Source: Muricea muricata (taxonomy: Eukaryota > Cnidaria > Anthozoa > Malacalcyonacea > Plexauridae). Taken from it: a stretch of 64,000 bases of DNA. Location of the stretch: the NCBI GenBank assembly GCA_963855995.1, contig OY979728.1:7241330-7305329 (forward strand), in the 5' to 3' direction. Positions 18,935 to 33,327 of this stretch are shown piece by piece (position 1 is the stretch's first letter; the number at the start of each line of letters is the position of its first letter). The position numbers were made by a program, and so were the translations under genes. Under the pieces are notes generated by a model. That model worked only from the letters and a program-made list of their open reading frames with translations. It ran no database searches and had not been told where the DNA came from.

Positions 18935-21774
18935 TTTTTTCGGCGCTCAAACCATCGAGATGAGCGAAATAACATGTTGAAATGAGAAACCTATAACTGG
19001 CTTGTAAACTGAAAAGAAACGATCTTAGAACAATCAAAATCGCGTTTTAAGCGTTCTAGAAGCGATTTGAGCGTAAAAACATGCTCAAATCACCAACTTA
19101 AAATTGCTGTCTTAAATTGATCACGGCCCCGTTTTAGAGCTTAAAATGGTGTTTTCAGTGCTAAAGTGAACGAGTTAAGCGCAATGATGTACTCCAATCA
19201 CCGACCTAAAAGAGATTTTCTAAATGGAAATTGCAGAACTTAGCAAGTCAAGAATCATGTTTTCGGCGCTCAAACCATCGAGATGAGCGAAATAACATGT
19301 TGAAATGAGAAACCTATAACTTACTTTTAAGCTGAAAATAAACGATCTTAGAACCTTCAAAATACCGTTTTAAGCGTTCTAGAAGCGATTTGAGCGTAAA
19401 AACATGCTCAAATCACCAACTAAAAATTGCCGTCTTAAATCGATAAGGACGACGTTTTAGAGCTTAAAATGGTGTTTTCAGTGCTAAAGTGAACGAGTTG
19501 AGCGCAATGATGTACTGCAATCACGGACCTAAAAGAGACCTTCTAAATGGAAAATGCACAACTAAGCAAGTCGGGAATCATGATTTCGGCGCTCAAACCA
19601 TCGAGACGAGCGAAATAACATGTTGAAATGAGAAACCTATAACTTGCTTGTAAACTGAAAAGAAACGATCTTAGAACCTTTAACATCGCGTTTTAAGCCT
19701 TCTAGAAGCGATCTGAGCGTCAAAACATGCTCAAATCACCAACTGAAAATTGCCGTCTTATATCGATCACGGCCCCGTTTTAAAGCTTAAAATGATGTTT
19801 TCAGTGCTAAAGTGAACGCGTTGAGCGCAATGATGTACTGCAATCACGGACCTAAAAGAGACCTTCTAAATGGAAATTGCACATTTTAGCAAGTCGGGAA
19901 TCATGTTTTCGGCGCTCAAACCATTGAGATGAGCGAAATAACATGTTGAAATGAGAAACCTATAACTTGCAGGCAAACTGAAAGGAAACGATCTTAGAAC
20001 AATCAAAATCGCGTTTTAAGCGTTCTAGAAGCGATTTGAGCGTAAAAACATGCTCAAATCACCAACTAAAAATTGCCGTCTTAAATTGATCACGGCCCCG
20101 TTTTTGAGCTTAAAATGGTGTTTTTAGTGCTAAAAAGATCGAGTTAAGCGCATTGATGTACTGCAATCACGGACCTAAAAGAGACCTTCTAAATGGAAAT
20201 TGAAGAACTTAGCAAGTCAAGAATCATGTTTTCGGCGCTCAAAGCATCGAGATGAGCGAAATAACATGTTGAAATGAGAAACCTATAACTTGCTTGTAAT
20301 TTGAAAAGAAACGATCTTAGAACCTAAAATCGCGTTTTAAGCGTTCTAGAGGCGATTTGAGCGTAAAAACATGCTCAAATCACCAACTAAAAATTGCCGT
20401 CTTAAATCGATAAGGACGACGTTTTAGAGCTTAAAATGGTGTTTTCAGTGCTAAAGTGAACGAGTTAAGCGCAATGATGTATTGCAATCACCGACCTAAA
20501 AGAGACCTTCTAAATGGAAAATGCACAACTAAGTAAGTCGGGAATCATGTTTTCGGCGCTCAAACCATCGAGATGAGCGAAATAACATGTTGAAATGAGA
20601 AACCTATAACTTGCTTGTAAACTGAAAAGAAACGATCTTAGAACCTTTAACATCGCGTTTTAAGCGTTCCAGAAGCGATCTGAGCGTCAAAACATGTTCA
20701 AATCACTAACTGAAAATTGCCGTCTTATATCGATCACGGCCCCGTTTTAAAGCTTAAAATGATGTTTTCAGTGCTAAAGTGAACGCGTTGAGCGCAATGA
20801 TGTACTGCAATCACGGACCTAAAAGAGACCTTCTAAATGGAAATTGCACATTTTAGCAAGTCGGGAATCATTTTTTCGGCGCTCAAACCATCGAGATGAG
20901 CGAAATAACATGTTGAAATGAGAAACCTATAACTTTCTTGTAAACTGAAAAGAAACGATCTTAGAACAATCAAAATCGCGTTTTAAGCGTTCTAGAAGCG
21001 ATTTGAGCGTAAAAACATGCTCAAATCACCAACTAAAAATTGCTGTCTTAAATTGATCACGGCCCCGTTTTAGAGCTTAAAATGGTGTTTTCAGTGCTAA
21101 AGTGAACGAGTTAAGCGCAATGATGTACTCCAATCACCGACCTAAAAGAGATTTTCTAAATGGAAATTGCAGAACTTAGCAAGTCAAGAATCATGTTTTC
21201 GGCGCTCAAACCATCGAGATGAGCGAAATAACATGTTGAAATGAGAAACCTATAACTTACTTGTAAGCTGAAAATAAACGATCTTAGAACCTTCAAAATA
21301 CCGTTTTAAGCGTTCTAGAAGCGATTTGAGCGTAAAAACATGCTCAAATCACCAACTAAAAATTGCCGTCTTAAATCGATAAGGACGACGTTTTAGAGCT
21401 TAAAATGGTGTTTTCAGTGCTAAAGTGAACGAGTTGAGCGCAATGATGTACTGCAATCACGGACCTAAAAGAGACCTTCTAAATGGAAAATGCACAACTA
21501 AGCAAGTCGGGAATCATAATTTCGGCGCTCAAACCATCGAGACGAGCGAAATAACATGTTGAAATGAGAAACCTATAACTTGCTTGTAAACTGAAAAGAA
21601 ACGATCTTAAAACCTTTAACATCGCGTTTTAAGCCTTCTAGAAGCGATCTGAGCGTCGAAACATGCTCAAATCACCAACTGAAAATTGCCGTCTTATATC
21701 GATCACGGCCCCGTTTTAAAGCTTAAAATGATGTTTTCAGTGCTAAAGTGAACGCGTTGAGCGCAATGATGTAC

Positions 21775-21974
21775 NNNNNNNNNNNNNNNNNNNNNNNNNN
21801 NNNNNNNNNNNNNNNNNNNNNNNNNNNNNNNNNNNNNNNNNNNNNNNNNNNNNNNNNNNNNNNNNNNNNNNNNNNNNNNNNNNNNNNNNNNNNNNNNNNN
21901 NNNNNNNNNNNNNNNNNNNNNNNNNNNNNNNNNNNNNNNNNNNNNNNNNNNNNNNNNNNNNNNNNNNNNNNNNN
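21775..21974. other. Assembly gap, 200 N, inside the array
   Basis: Exactly 200 Ns, a typical placeholder size. The left flank (21517-21774, 258 bp) and right flank (21975-22039, 65 bp) sum to exactly one 323-bp monomer, and the junction GATGTAC|TGCAATCAC is the normal consensus. No monomer bases are missing in phase. Any open frame drawn through the Ns is meaningless. Confidence 0.98.
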
Positions 21975-24900
21975 TGCAATCACGGACCTAAAAGAGACCT
22001 TCTAAATGGAAATTGCACATTTTAGCAAGTCGGGAATCATGTTTTCGGCGCTCAAACCAATGAGATGAGCGAAATAACATGTTGAAATGAGAAACCTATA
22101 ACTTGCAGGTAAACTGTAAGGAAACGATCTTAGAACAATCAAAATCGCGTTTTAAGCGTTCTAGAAGCGATTTGAGCGTAAAAACATGCTCAAATCACCA
22201 ACTAAAAATTGCCGTCTTAAATCGATAAGGACGACGTTTTAGAGCTTAAAATGGTGTTTTCAGTGCTAAAGTGAACGAGTTGAGCGCAATGATGTACTGC
22301 AATCACCGACCTAAAAGAGACCTTCTAAATGGAAAATTCACAACTAAGTAAGTCGGGAATCATGTTTTCGGCGCTCAAACCATCGAGATGAGCGAAATAA
22401 CATGTTGAAATGAGAAACCTATAACTAGCTTGTAAACTGAAAAGAAACGATCTTAGAACCTTTAACATCGCGTTTTAAGCGTTCTAGAAGCGATCTGAGC
22501 GTCAAAACATGCTCAAATCACTAACTGAAAATTGCCGTCTTATATCGATCACGGCCCAGTTTTAAAGCTTAAAATGATGTTTTCAGTGCTAAAGTGAACG
22601 CGTTGAGCGCAATGATGTACTGCAATCACGGACCTAAAAGAGACCTTCTAAATGGAAATTGCACATTTTAGCAAGTCGGGAATCTTGTTTTCGGCGCTCA
22701 AACCATTGAGATGAGCGAAATAACATGCTGAAACGAGAAACCTATAACTTGCTGGTAAACTGAAAAGAAACGATCTTAGAACAATCAAAATCGCGTTTTA
22801 AGCGTTCTAGAAGCGATTTGAGCGTAAAAACATGCTCAAATCACCAACTAAAAATTGCTGTCTTAAATTGATCACGGCCCCGTTTTAGAGCTTAAAATGG
22901 TGTTTTCAGTGCTAAAGTGAACGAGTTAAACGCAATGTTGTACTCCAATCACCGACCTAAAAGAGACCTTCTAAATGGAAATTGCAGAACTTAGCAAGTC
23001 AAAAATCATGTTTTCGGCGCTCAAACCATCGAGATGACCGAAATAACATGTTGAAATGAGAAACCTATAACTTACTTGCAAGCTGAAAATAAACGATCTT
23101 AGAACCTTCAAAATCCCGTTTTAAGCGTTCTAGAAGCGATCTGAGCGTAAAAACATGCTCAAATCACCAACTAAAAATTACCGTCTTAAACCGATAAGGA
23201 CGACGTTTTAGAGCTTAAAATGGTGTTTTCAGTGCTAAAGTGAACGAGTTAAGCGCAATGGTGTACTGCAATCACCGACCTAAAAGAGACCTTCTAAATG
23301 GAAATTGCAGAACTTAGCAAGTCAAGAATCATGTTTTCGGCGCTCAAACCATCGAGATGAGCGAAATAACATGTTGAAATAAGAAACCTATAACTTACTT
23401 GTAAGCTGAAAATAAACGGTCTTAGAACCTTCAAAATCCCGTTTTAATTGTTCTAGAAGCGATTTAAGCGTAAAAACATGCTCAAACCACCAACTAAAAA
23501 TTGCCGTCTTAAATCGATAAGCACGACGTTTTAGAGCTTAAAATGGTGTTTTCAGTGCTAAAGTGAACGAGTTAAGCGCAATGATGTACTGCAATCACGG
23601 ACCTAAAAGAGACCTTCTAAATGGAAAATGCACAACTCAACAAATCGGGTATCATGTTTTCGGCGCTCAAACAACCGAAATGAGCGAAATAACATGTTGA
23701 AATGAGAAACCTATAACTTACTTGTAAGCATAAAATAAACGATCTTAGAACCTTCAAAATCCCGTTTTAAGCGTTCTAGAAGCGATTTAAGCGTAAAAAC
23801 ATGCTCAAACCACCAACTAAAAAGTGCCGTCTTAAATCGATAAGCACGACGTTTTAGAGCTTGAAATGGTGTTTTCAGTGCTAAAGTGAAGGAGTTAAGC
23901 GCAATGATGTACTGCAATCACGGACCTAAAAGAGACCTTCTAAATGGAAAATGCACAACTAAGCAAGTCGGGAATCATGTTTTCGGCGCTCAAACCATCG
24001 AGATGAGCGAAATAACATGTTGAAATGAGAAACCTATAACTTGCTTGTAAACTGAAAAGAAACGATCTTAGAACCATCAACATCGCGTTTTAAGCGTTCT
24101 ACAAGCGATTTGAGCGTAAAAACATTCGCTAATCACGAACTAAAATCTGCCGTCTTAGATCGATCACGGCCCCGTTTTAAAGCTTAAAATGATGTTTTCA
24201 GTGCTAAAGTGAACGCACTGAGCGCAATGATGTACTGCAATCAAGGACCTAAAAGAGACCTTCTAAATAGAAATTCCACAACTTAGCAAGTCGGGAATCA
24301 TGTTTTCGGCGCTCAAACCATCGAGATGAGCGAAATAACATGTTGAAATGAGAAACCTATAACTTGCTTGTAAACTCAAAAGAAACGATCTTAGAACAAT
24401 CAAAATCGCGTTTTAAGCGTTCTAGAAGCGATTTGAGCGTAAAAACATGCTCAAATCACCAACTAAAAATTGCTGTCTTAAATTGATCACGGCCCCGTTT
24501 TAGAGCTTAAAATGGTGTTTTCATTGCTAAAGTGAACCAGTTAAGCGCAATGATGTACTCCAATCACCGACCTAAAAGAGACCTTCTAAATGGAAATTGC
24601 AGAACTTAGCAAGTCAAGAATCATGTTTTCGGCGCTCAAACCATCGAGATGAGCGAAATAACATGTTGAAATGAGAAACCTATAACTTACTTGTAAGCTG
24701 AAAATAAACGATCTTAGAACCTTCAAAATCCCGTTTTAAGCCTTCTAGAAGCGATTTAAGCGTAAAAACATGCTCAAACCACCAACTAAAAATTGCCGTC
24801 TTAAACCGATAAGGACGACGTTTTAGAGCTTAAAATGGTGTTTTCAGTGCTAAAGTGAACGAGTTAAGCGCAATGATGTACTGCAATCACCGACCTAAAA

Positions 24901-26760
24901 GAGACCTTCTAAATGGAAATGGCAGAACTTAGCAAGTCAAGAATCATGTTTTCGGCGCTCAAACCATCGAGATGAGCGAAATAACATGTTGAAATAAGAA
25001 ACCTATAACTTACTTGTAAGCTGAAAATAAACGATCTTAGAACCTTCAAAATCCCGTTTTAAGCGTTCTAGAAGCGATCTGAGCGTAAAAACATGCTCAA
25101 ATCACCAACTAAAAATTGCCGTCTTAAATTGATCACGGCCCCGTTTTTGAGCTTAAAATGGTGTTTTTAGTGCTAAAGTGAACGAGTTAAGCGCATTGAT
25201 GTACTACAATCACGGACCTAAAAGAGACCTTCTAAATGGAAATTGGAGAACTTAGCAAGTCAAGAATCATGTTTTCGGCGCTAAAACCATCGAGATGAGC
25301 GAAATAACATGTTGAAATGAGAAACCTATAACTTGCTTGTAATTTGAAAAGAAACGATCTTAGAACCATTAAAATCGCGTTTTAAGCGTTCTAGAGGCGA
25401 TTTGAGCGTAAAAACATGCTCAAATCACCAACTAAAAATTGCCGTCTTAAATCGATAAGGACGACGTTTTAGAGTTTAAAATGATGTTTTCAGTGCTAAA
25501 GTGAACGAGTTGAGCGCAATGATGTACTGCAATCACCGACCTAAAAGAGACCTTCTAAATGGAAAATGCACAACTAAGTAAGTCGGGAATCATGTTTTCG
25601 GCGCTCAAACCATCGAGATGAGCGAAATAACATGTTGAAATGAGAAACCTATAACTTGCTTGTAAACTGAAAAGAAACGATCTTAGAACCTTTAACATCG
25701 CGTTTTAAGCCTTCTAGAAGCGATCTGAGCGTCAAAACATGCTCAAATCACCAACTGAAAATTGCCGTCTTATATCGATCACGGCCCCGTTTTAAAGCTT
25801 AAAATGATGTTTTCAGTGCTAAAGTGAACGCGTTGAGCGCAATGATGTACTGCAAACACGGACCTAAAAGAGACCTTCTAAATGGAAATTGCACATTTTA
25901 GCAAGTCGGGAATCATGTTTTCGGCGCTCAAACCATTGAGATGAGCGAAATAACATGTTGAAATGAGAAACCTATAACTTGCAGGTAAACTGAAAGGAAA
26001 CGATCTTAGAACAATCAAAATCGCGTTTTAAGCGTTCTAGAAGCGATTTGAGCGTAAAAACATGCTCAAATCACCAACTAAAAATTGCCGTCTTAAATTG
26101 ATCACGGCCCCGTTTTTGAGCTTAAAATGGTGTTTTTAGTGCTAAAGTGATCGAGTTAAGCGCATTGATGTACTGCAATCACGGACCTAAAAGAGACCTT
26201 CTAAATGGAAATTGCAGAACTTAGCAAGTCAAGAATCATGTTTTCGGCGCTCAAGGCATCGAGATGAGCGAAATAACATGCTGAAATGAGAAACCTATAA
26301 CTTGCTTGTAATTTGAAAAGAAACGATCTTAGAACCTAAAATCGCGTTTTAAGCGTTCTAGAGGCGATTTGAGCGTAAAAACATGCTCAAATCACCAACT
26401 AAAAATTGCCGTCTTAAATCGATAAGGACGACGTTTTAGAGCTTAAAATGGTGTTTTCAGTGCTAAAGTGAACGAGTTGAGCGCAATGATGTACTGCAAT
26501 CACCGACCTAAAACAGACCTTCTAAATGGAAAATGCACAACTAAGTAAGTCGGGAATCATGTTTTCGGCGCTCAAACCATCGAGATGAGCGAAATAACAT
26601 GTTGAAATGAGAAACCTATAACTTGCTTGTAAACTGAAAAGAAACGATCTTAGAACCTTTAACATCGCGTTTTAAGCGTTCTAGAAGCGATCTGAGCGTC
26701 AAAACATGCTCAAATCACTAACTGAAAATTGCCGTCTTATATCGATCACGGCCCCGTTTT

Positions 26761-27530
26761 TGAGGTTAAAATGGTGTTTTTAGTGCTAAAGTGAACAAGT
26801 TAAGCGCATTGATGTACTGCAATCACGGACCTAAAAGAGACCTTCTAAATGGAAATTGAAGAATTAGCAAGTCAACAATCATGTTTTCGGCGCTCAAAGC
26901 ATCGAGATGAGCGAAATAACATGTTGAAATGAGAAACCTATAACTTGCTTGTAATTTGAAAAGAAACTATCTTAGAACCATTAAAATCGCGTTTTAAGCG
27001 TTCTAGAAGCGATTTGAGCGTAAAAACATGCTCAAATCACCAACTAAAAATTGCCGTCTTAAATTGATCACGGCCCCGTTTTTGAGCTTAAAATGGTGTT
27101 TTTAGTGCTAAAGTGAACGAGTTGAGCGCAATGATGTACTGCAATCACGGACCTAAAAGAGACCTTCTAAATGGAAAATGCATAACTAAGCAAGTCGGGA
27201 ATCATGTTTTCGGCGCTCAAACCATCGAGATGAGCGAAATAACATGTTGAAATGAGAAACCTATAACTTGCTTGTAAACTGAAAAGAAACGATCTTAGAA
27301 CCATCAACATCGCGTTTTAAGCGTTCTACAAGCGATTTGAGCGTAAAAACATTCGCTAATCACGAACTAAAATCTGCCGTCTTAGATCGATCACGGCCCC
27401 GTTTTAAAGCTTAAAATGATGTTTTCAGTGCTAAAGTGAACGCGTTGAGCGCAATGATGTACTGCAATCACGGACCTAAAAGAGACCTTCTAAATAGAAA
27501 TTCCACAACTTAGCAAGTCGGGAATCATTT
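26761..27530 (+). repeat. Block recurring at 29342 (8-monomer offset)
   Basis: The rare states GAGGTTAAAATGG with GAACAAGTTAAGC (26761) and GCATAACTAAGC (about 27180) recur 2581 bp downstream, at 29342 and about 29761. That is eight monomers less 3 bp of small deletions. The copies separate near 30110, where the downstream copy carries the 6-bp deletion. Confidence 0.65.
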
Positions 27531-30109
27531 TTTCGGCGCTCAAACCATCGAGATGAGCGAAATAACATGTTGAAATGAGAAACGTATAACTTGCTTGTAA
27601 ACTGAAAAGAAACGATCTTAGAACAATCAAAATCGCGTTTTAAGCGTTCTAGAAGCGATTTGAGCGTAAAAACATGCTCAAACCACCAACTAAAAAGTGC
27701 CGTCTTAAATCGATAAGCACGACGTTTTAGAGCTTGAAATGGTGTTTTCAGTGCTAAAGTGAAGGAGTTAAGCGCAATGATGTACTGCAATCACGGACCT
27801 AAAAGAGACATTCTAAATGGAAAATGCACAACTTAGCAAATCGGGAATCATGTTTTCGGCGCTCAAACAACCGAAATGAGCGAAATAACATGTTGAAATG
27901 AGAAACCCATAACTTGCTTGTAAACTGAAAAGAAACGATCTTAGAACCATCAAAATCGCGTTTTAAGCGTTCTAGAAGCGATTTGAGCGTAAAAACATTC
28001 GCTAATCACGAACTAAAATCTGCCGTCTTAGATCCATCACGGCCCCGTTTTAAAGCTTAAAGTGATATTTTCAGTGCTAAAGTGAACGCGTTGAGCGCAA
28101 TGATGTACTGCAATCACATATCTAAAAGAGACCTTCTAAATGGAAATTCCACAACTTAGCAAGTCGGGAATCATTTTTTCGGCGCTCAAACAATAGAGAT
28201 GAGCGAAATAACATGTTGAAATGAGAAACCTATAACTTGCTTGTAAACTGAAAAGAAACGATCTTAGAACAATCAAAATCGCGTTTTAAGCGTTCTAGAA
28301 GCGATTTGAGCGTAAAAACATGCTCAAATCACCAACTAAAAATTGCCGTCTTAAATTGATCACGGCCCCGTTTTTGAGCTTAAAATGGTGTTTTTAGTGC
28401 TAAAGTGAACGAGTTAAGCGCATTGATGTACTGCAATCACGGACCTAAAAGAGACCTTCTAAATGGAAATTGGAGAACTTAGCAAGTCAAGAATCATGTT
28501 TTCGGCGCTCAAACCATCGAGATGAGCGAAATAACATGTTGAAATGAGAAACCTATAACTTGCTTGTAATTTGAAAAGAAACGATCTTAGAACCATTAAA
28601 ATCGCGTTTTAAGCGTTCTAGAGGCGATTTGAGCGTAAAAACAAGCTCAAATCACCAACTAAAAATTGCCGTCTTAAATCGATAAGGACGACGTTTTAGA
28701 GCTTAAAATGGTGTTTTCAGTGCTAAAGTGAACGAGTTGAGCGCAATGATGTACTGCAATCACGGACCTAAAAGAGACCTTCTAAATGGAAATTGAAGAA
28801 CTTAGGAAGTCAAGAATCATGTTTTCGGCGCTCAAAGCATCGAGATGAGCGAAATAACATGTTGAAATGAGAAACCTATAACTTGCTTGTAATTTGAAAA
28901 GAAACGATCTTAGAACCTAAAATCGCGTTTTAAGCGTTCTAGAGGCGATTTGAGCGTAAAAACATGCTCAAATCACCAACTAAAAATTGCCGTCTTAAAT
29001 CGATAAGGACGACGTTTTAGAGCTTAAAATGGTGTTTTCAGTGCTAAAGTGAACGAGTTGAGCGCAATGATGTACTGCAATCACCGAGCTAAAAGAGACC
29101 TTCTAAATGGAAAATGCACAACTAAGTAAGTCGGGAATCATGTTTTCGGCGCTCAAACCATCGAGATGAGCGAAATAACATGCTGAAATGAGAAACCTAT
29201 AACTAGCTTGTAAACTGAAAAGAAACGATCTTAGAACAATCAAAATCGCGTTTTAAGCGTTCTAGAAGCGATTTGAGCGTAAAAACATGCTCAAATCACC
29301 AACTAAAAATTGCCGTCTTAAATTGATCACGGCCCCGTTTTTGAGGTTAAAATGGTGTTTTTAGTGCTAAAGTGAACAAGTTAAGCGCATTGATGTACTG
29401 CAATCACGGACCTAAAAGAGACCTTCTAAATGGAAATTGAAGAACTTAGCAAGTCAAGAATCATGTTTTCGGCGCTCAAAGCATCGAGATGAGCGAAATA
29501 ACATGTTGAAATGAGAAACCTATAACTTGCTTGTAATTTGAAAAGAAACGATCTTAGAACCATTAAAATCGCGTTTTAAGCGTTCTAGAGGCGATTTGAG
29601 CGTAAAAACATGCTCAAATCACCAACTAAAAATTGCCGTCTTAAATTGATCACGGCCCCGTTTTTGAGCTTAAAATGGTGTTTTTAGTGCTAAAGTGAAC
29701 GAGTTGAGCGCAATGATGTACTGCAATCACGGACCTAAAAGAGACCTTCTAAATGGAAAATGCATAACTAAGCAAGTCGGGAATCATGTTTTCGGCGCTC
29801 AAACCATCGAGATGAGCGAAATAACATGTTGAAATGAGAAACCTATAACTTGCTTGTAAACTGAAAAGAAACGATCTTAGAACCATCAACATCGCGTTTT
29901 ACGCGTTCTACAAGCGATTTGAGCGTAAAAACATTCGCTAATCAGGAACTAAAATCTGCCGTCTTAGATCGATCACGGCCCCGTTTTAAAGCTTAAAATG
30001 ATGTTTTCAGTGCTAAAGTGAACGCGTTGAGCGCAATGATGTACTGCAATCACGGACCTAAAAGAGACCTTCTAAATAGAAATTCCACAACTTAGCAAGT
30101 CGGGAATCA

Positions 30110-31389
30110 TTTTTTCGAAACCATCGAGATGAGCGAAATAACATGTTGAAATGAGAAACGTATAACTTGCTTGTAAACTGAAAAGAAACGATCTTAGAAC
30201 AATCAAAATCGCGTTTTAAGCGTTCTAGAAGCGATTTGAGCGTAAAAACATGCTCAAATCACCAACTAAAAATTGCTGTCTTAAATTGATCACGGCCCCG
30301 TTTTAGAGCTTAAAATGGTGTTTTCAGTGCTAAAGTGAACGAATTAAGCGCAATGATGTACTCCAATCACCGACCTAAAAGAGACCTTCTAAATGGAAAT
30401 TGCAGAACTTAGCAAGTCAAGAATCATGTTTTCGGCGCTCAAACTATCGAGATGAGCGAAATAACATGTTGAAATGAGAAACCTATAACTTACTTGTAAG
30501 CTGAAAATAAACGATCTTAGAACCTTCAAAATCCCGTTTTAAGCGTTCTAGAAGCGATCTGAGCGTAAAAACACGCTCAAATCACCAACTAAAAATTACC
30601 GTCTTAAACCGATAAGGACGACGTTTTAGAGCTTAAAATGGTGTTTTCAGTGCTAAAGTGAACGAGTTAAGCGCAATGATGTACTGCAATCACGGACCTA
30701 AAAGAGACCTTCTAAATAGAAATTCCACAACTTAGCAAGTCGGGAATCATTTTTTCGAAACCATCGAGATGAGCGAAATAACATGTTGAAATGAGAAACG
30801 TATAACTTGCTTGTAAACTGAAAAGAAACGATCTTAGAACAATCAAAATCGCGTTTTAAGCGTTCTAGAAGCGATTTGAGCGTAAAAACATGCTCAAATC
30901 ACCAACTAAAAATTGCTGTCTTAAATTGATCACGGCCCCGTTTTAGAGCTTAAAATGGTGTTTTCAGTGCTAAAGTGAACGAATTAAGCGCAATGATGTA
31001 CTCCAATCACCGACCTAAAAGAGACCTTCTAAATGGAAATTGCAGAACTTAGCAAGTCAAGAATCATGTTTTCGGCGCTCAAACTATCGAGATGAGCGAA
31101 ATAACATGTTGAAATGAGAAACCTATAACTTACTTGTAAGCTGAAAATAAACGATCTTAGAACCTTCAAAATCCCGTTTTAAGCGTTCTAGAAGCGATCT
31201 GAGCGTAAAAACACGCTCAAATCACCAACTAAAAATTACCGTCTTAAACCGATAAGGACGACGTTTTAGAGCTTAAAATGGTGTTTTCAGTGCTAAAGTG
31301 AACGAGTTAAGCGCAATGATGTACTGCAATCACCGACCTAAAAGAGACCTTCTAAATGGAAATTGCAGAACTTAGAAAGTCAAGAATCA
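30110..31389 (+). repeat. Dimer HOR, 640-bp unit with a 6-bp deletion, two copies
   Basis: An A-type monomer lacking 6 bp (TTTTTTCGAAACC in place of TTTTTTCGGCGCTCAAACC) plus a B monomer (CTATCGAG, ACACGCTC, TTACCGTC) spans 30110-30749 and repeats at 30750-31389. The same 6-bp deletion marks copies near 40754, 41717 and 49782. Confidence 0.8.
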
Positions 31390-33327
31390 TGTTTTCGGCG
31401 CTCAAACCATCGAGATGAGCGAAATAACATGTTGAAATGAGAAACCTATAACTTACTTGTAAGCTGAAAATAAACGATCTTAGAACCTTCAAAATCCCGT
31501 TTTAAGCGTTCTAGAAGCGATTTAAGCGTAAAAACATGCTCAAACCACCAACTAAAAATTGCCGTCTTAAATCGATAAGCACGACGTTTTAGAGCTTAAA
31601 ATGGCGTTTTCAGTGCTAAAGTGAACGAGTTAAGCGCAATGATGTACTGCAATCACGGACCTAAAAGAGACCTTCTAAATGGAAAATGCACAACTAAGCA
31701 AGTCGGGAATCATGTTTTCGGCGCTCAAACCATCGAGATGAGCGAAATAACATGTTGAAATGAGAAACCTATAACTTGCTTGTAAACTGAAAAGAAACGA
31801 TCTTAGAACCATCAACATCGCGTTTTAAGCGTTCTACAAGCGATTTGAGCGTAAAAACATTCGCTAATCACGAACTAAAATCTGCCGTCTTAGATCGATC
31901 ACGGCCCCGTTTTAAAGCTTAAAATGGTGTTTTCATTGCTAAAGTGAACGAGTTAAGCGCAATGATGTACTCCAATCACCGACCTAAAAGAGACCTTCTA
32001 AATGGAAATTGCAGAACTTAGCAAGTCAAGAATCATGTTTTCGGCGCTCAAACCATCGAGATGAGCGAAATAACATGTTGAAATGAGAAACCTATAACTT
32101 ACTTGTAAGCTGAAAATAAACGATCTTAGAACCTTCAAAATCCCGTTTTAAGCGTTCTAGAAGCGATCTGAGCGTAAAAACATGCTCAAATCACCAACTA
32201 AAAATTACCGTCTTAAACCGATAAGGACGACGTTTTAGAGCTTAAAATGGTGTTTTCAGTGCTAAAGTGAACGAGTTAAGCGCATTGATGTACTGCAATC
32301 ACCGACCTAAAAGAGACCTTCTAAATGGAAATTGCAGAACTTAGCAAGTCAAGAATCATGTTTTCGGCGCTCAAACCATCGAGATGAGCGAAATAACATG
32401 TTGAAATAAGAAACCTATAACTTACTTGTAAGCTGAAAATAAACGATCTTAGAACCTTCAAAATCCCGTTTTAACCGTTCTAGAAGCGATTTGAGCGTAA
32501 AAACAGGCTCAAATCACCAACTAAAAATTGCCGTCTTAAATTGATCACGGCCCCGTTTTTGAGCTTAAAATGGTGTTTTTAGTGCTAAAGTGAACGAGTT
32601 AAGCGCATTGATGTACTACAATCACGGACCTAAAAGAGACCTTCTAAATGGAAATTGGAGAACTTAGCAAGTCAAGAATCATGTTTTCGGCGCTCAAACC
32701 ATCGAGATGAGCGAAATAACATGTTGAAATGAGAAACCTATAACTTGCTTGTAATTTGAAAAGAAACGATCTTAGAACCATTAAAATCGCGTTTTAAGCG
32801 TTCTAGAGGCGATTTGAGCGTAAAAACATGCTCAAATCACCAGCTAAAAATTGCCGTCTTAAATCGATAAGGACGACGTTTTAGAGTTTAAAATGGTGTT
32901 TTCAGTGCTAAAGTGAACGAGTTAAGCGCAATGATGTACTGCAATCACGGACCTAAAAGAGACATTCTAAATGGAAAATGCACAACTTAGCAAATCGGGA
33001 ATCATGTTTTCGGCGCTCAAACAACTGAAATGAGCGAAATAACATGTTGAAATGAGAAACCCATAACTTGCTTGTAAACTGAAAAGAAACGATCTTAGAA
33101 CCATCAAAATCGCGTTTTAAGCGTTCTAGAAGCGATTTGAGCGTAAAAACATTCGCTAATCACGAACTAAAATCTGCCGTCTTAGATCCATCACGGGCCC
33201 GTTTTAAAGCTTAAAGTGATGTTTTCAGTGCTAAAGTGAACGCGTTGAGCGCAATGATGTACTGCAATCACATATCTAAAAGAGACCTTCTAAATGGAAA
33301 TTCCACAACTTAGCAAGTCGGGAATCA

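Noticed and set aside
21723..22005. Open frames through the gap
   Set aside because: They consist of Ns with a few satellite codons at each end.
23711..27790. Minus-strand open frames at 23711-23917 and 27476-27790 sharing their N-terminal part
   Set aside because: They come from the same B-type monomer segment in the array (GAAATGG and GGAGTTAAGC variants remove stops). They are incidental.
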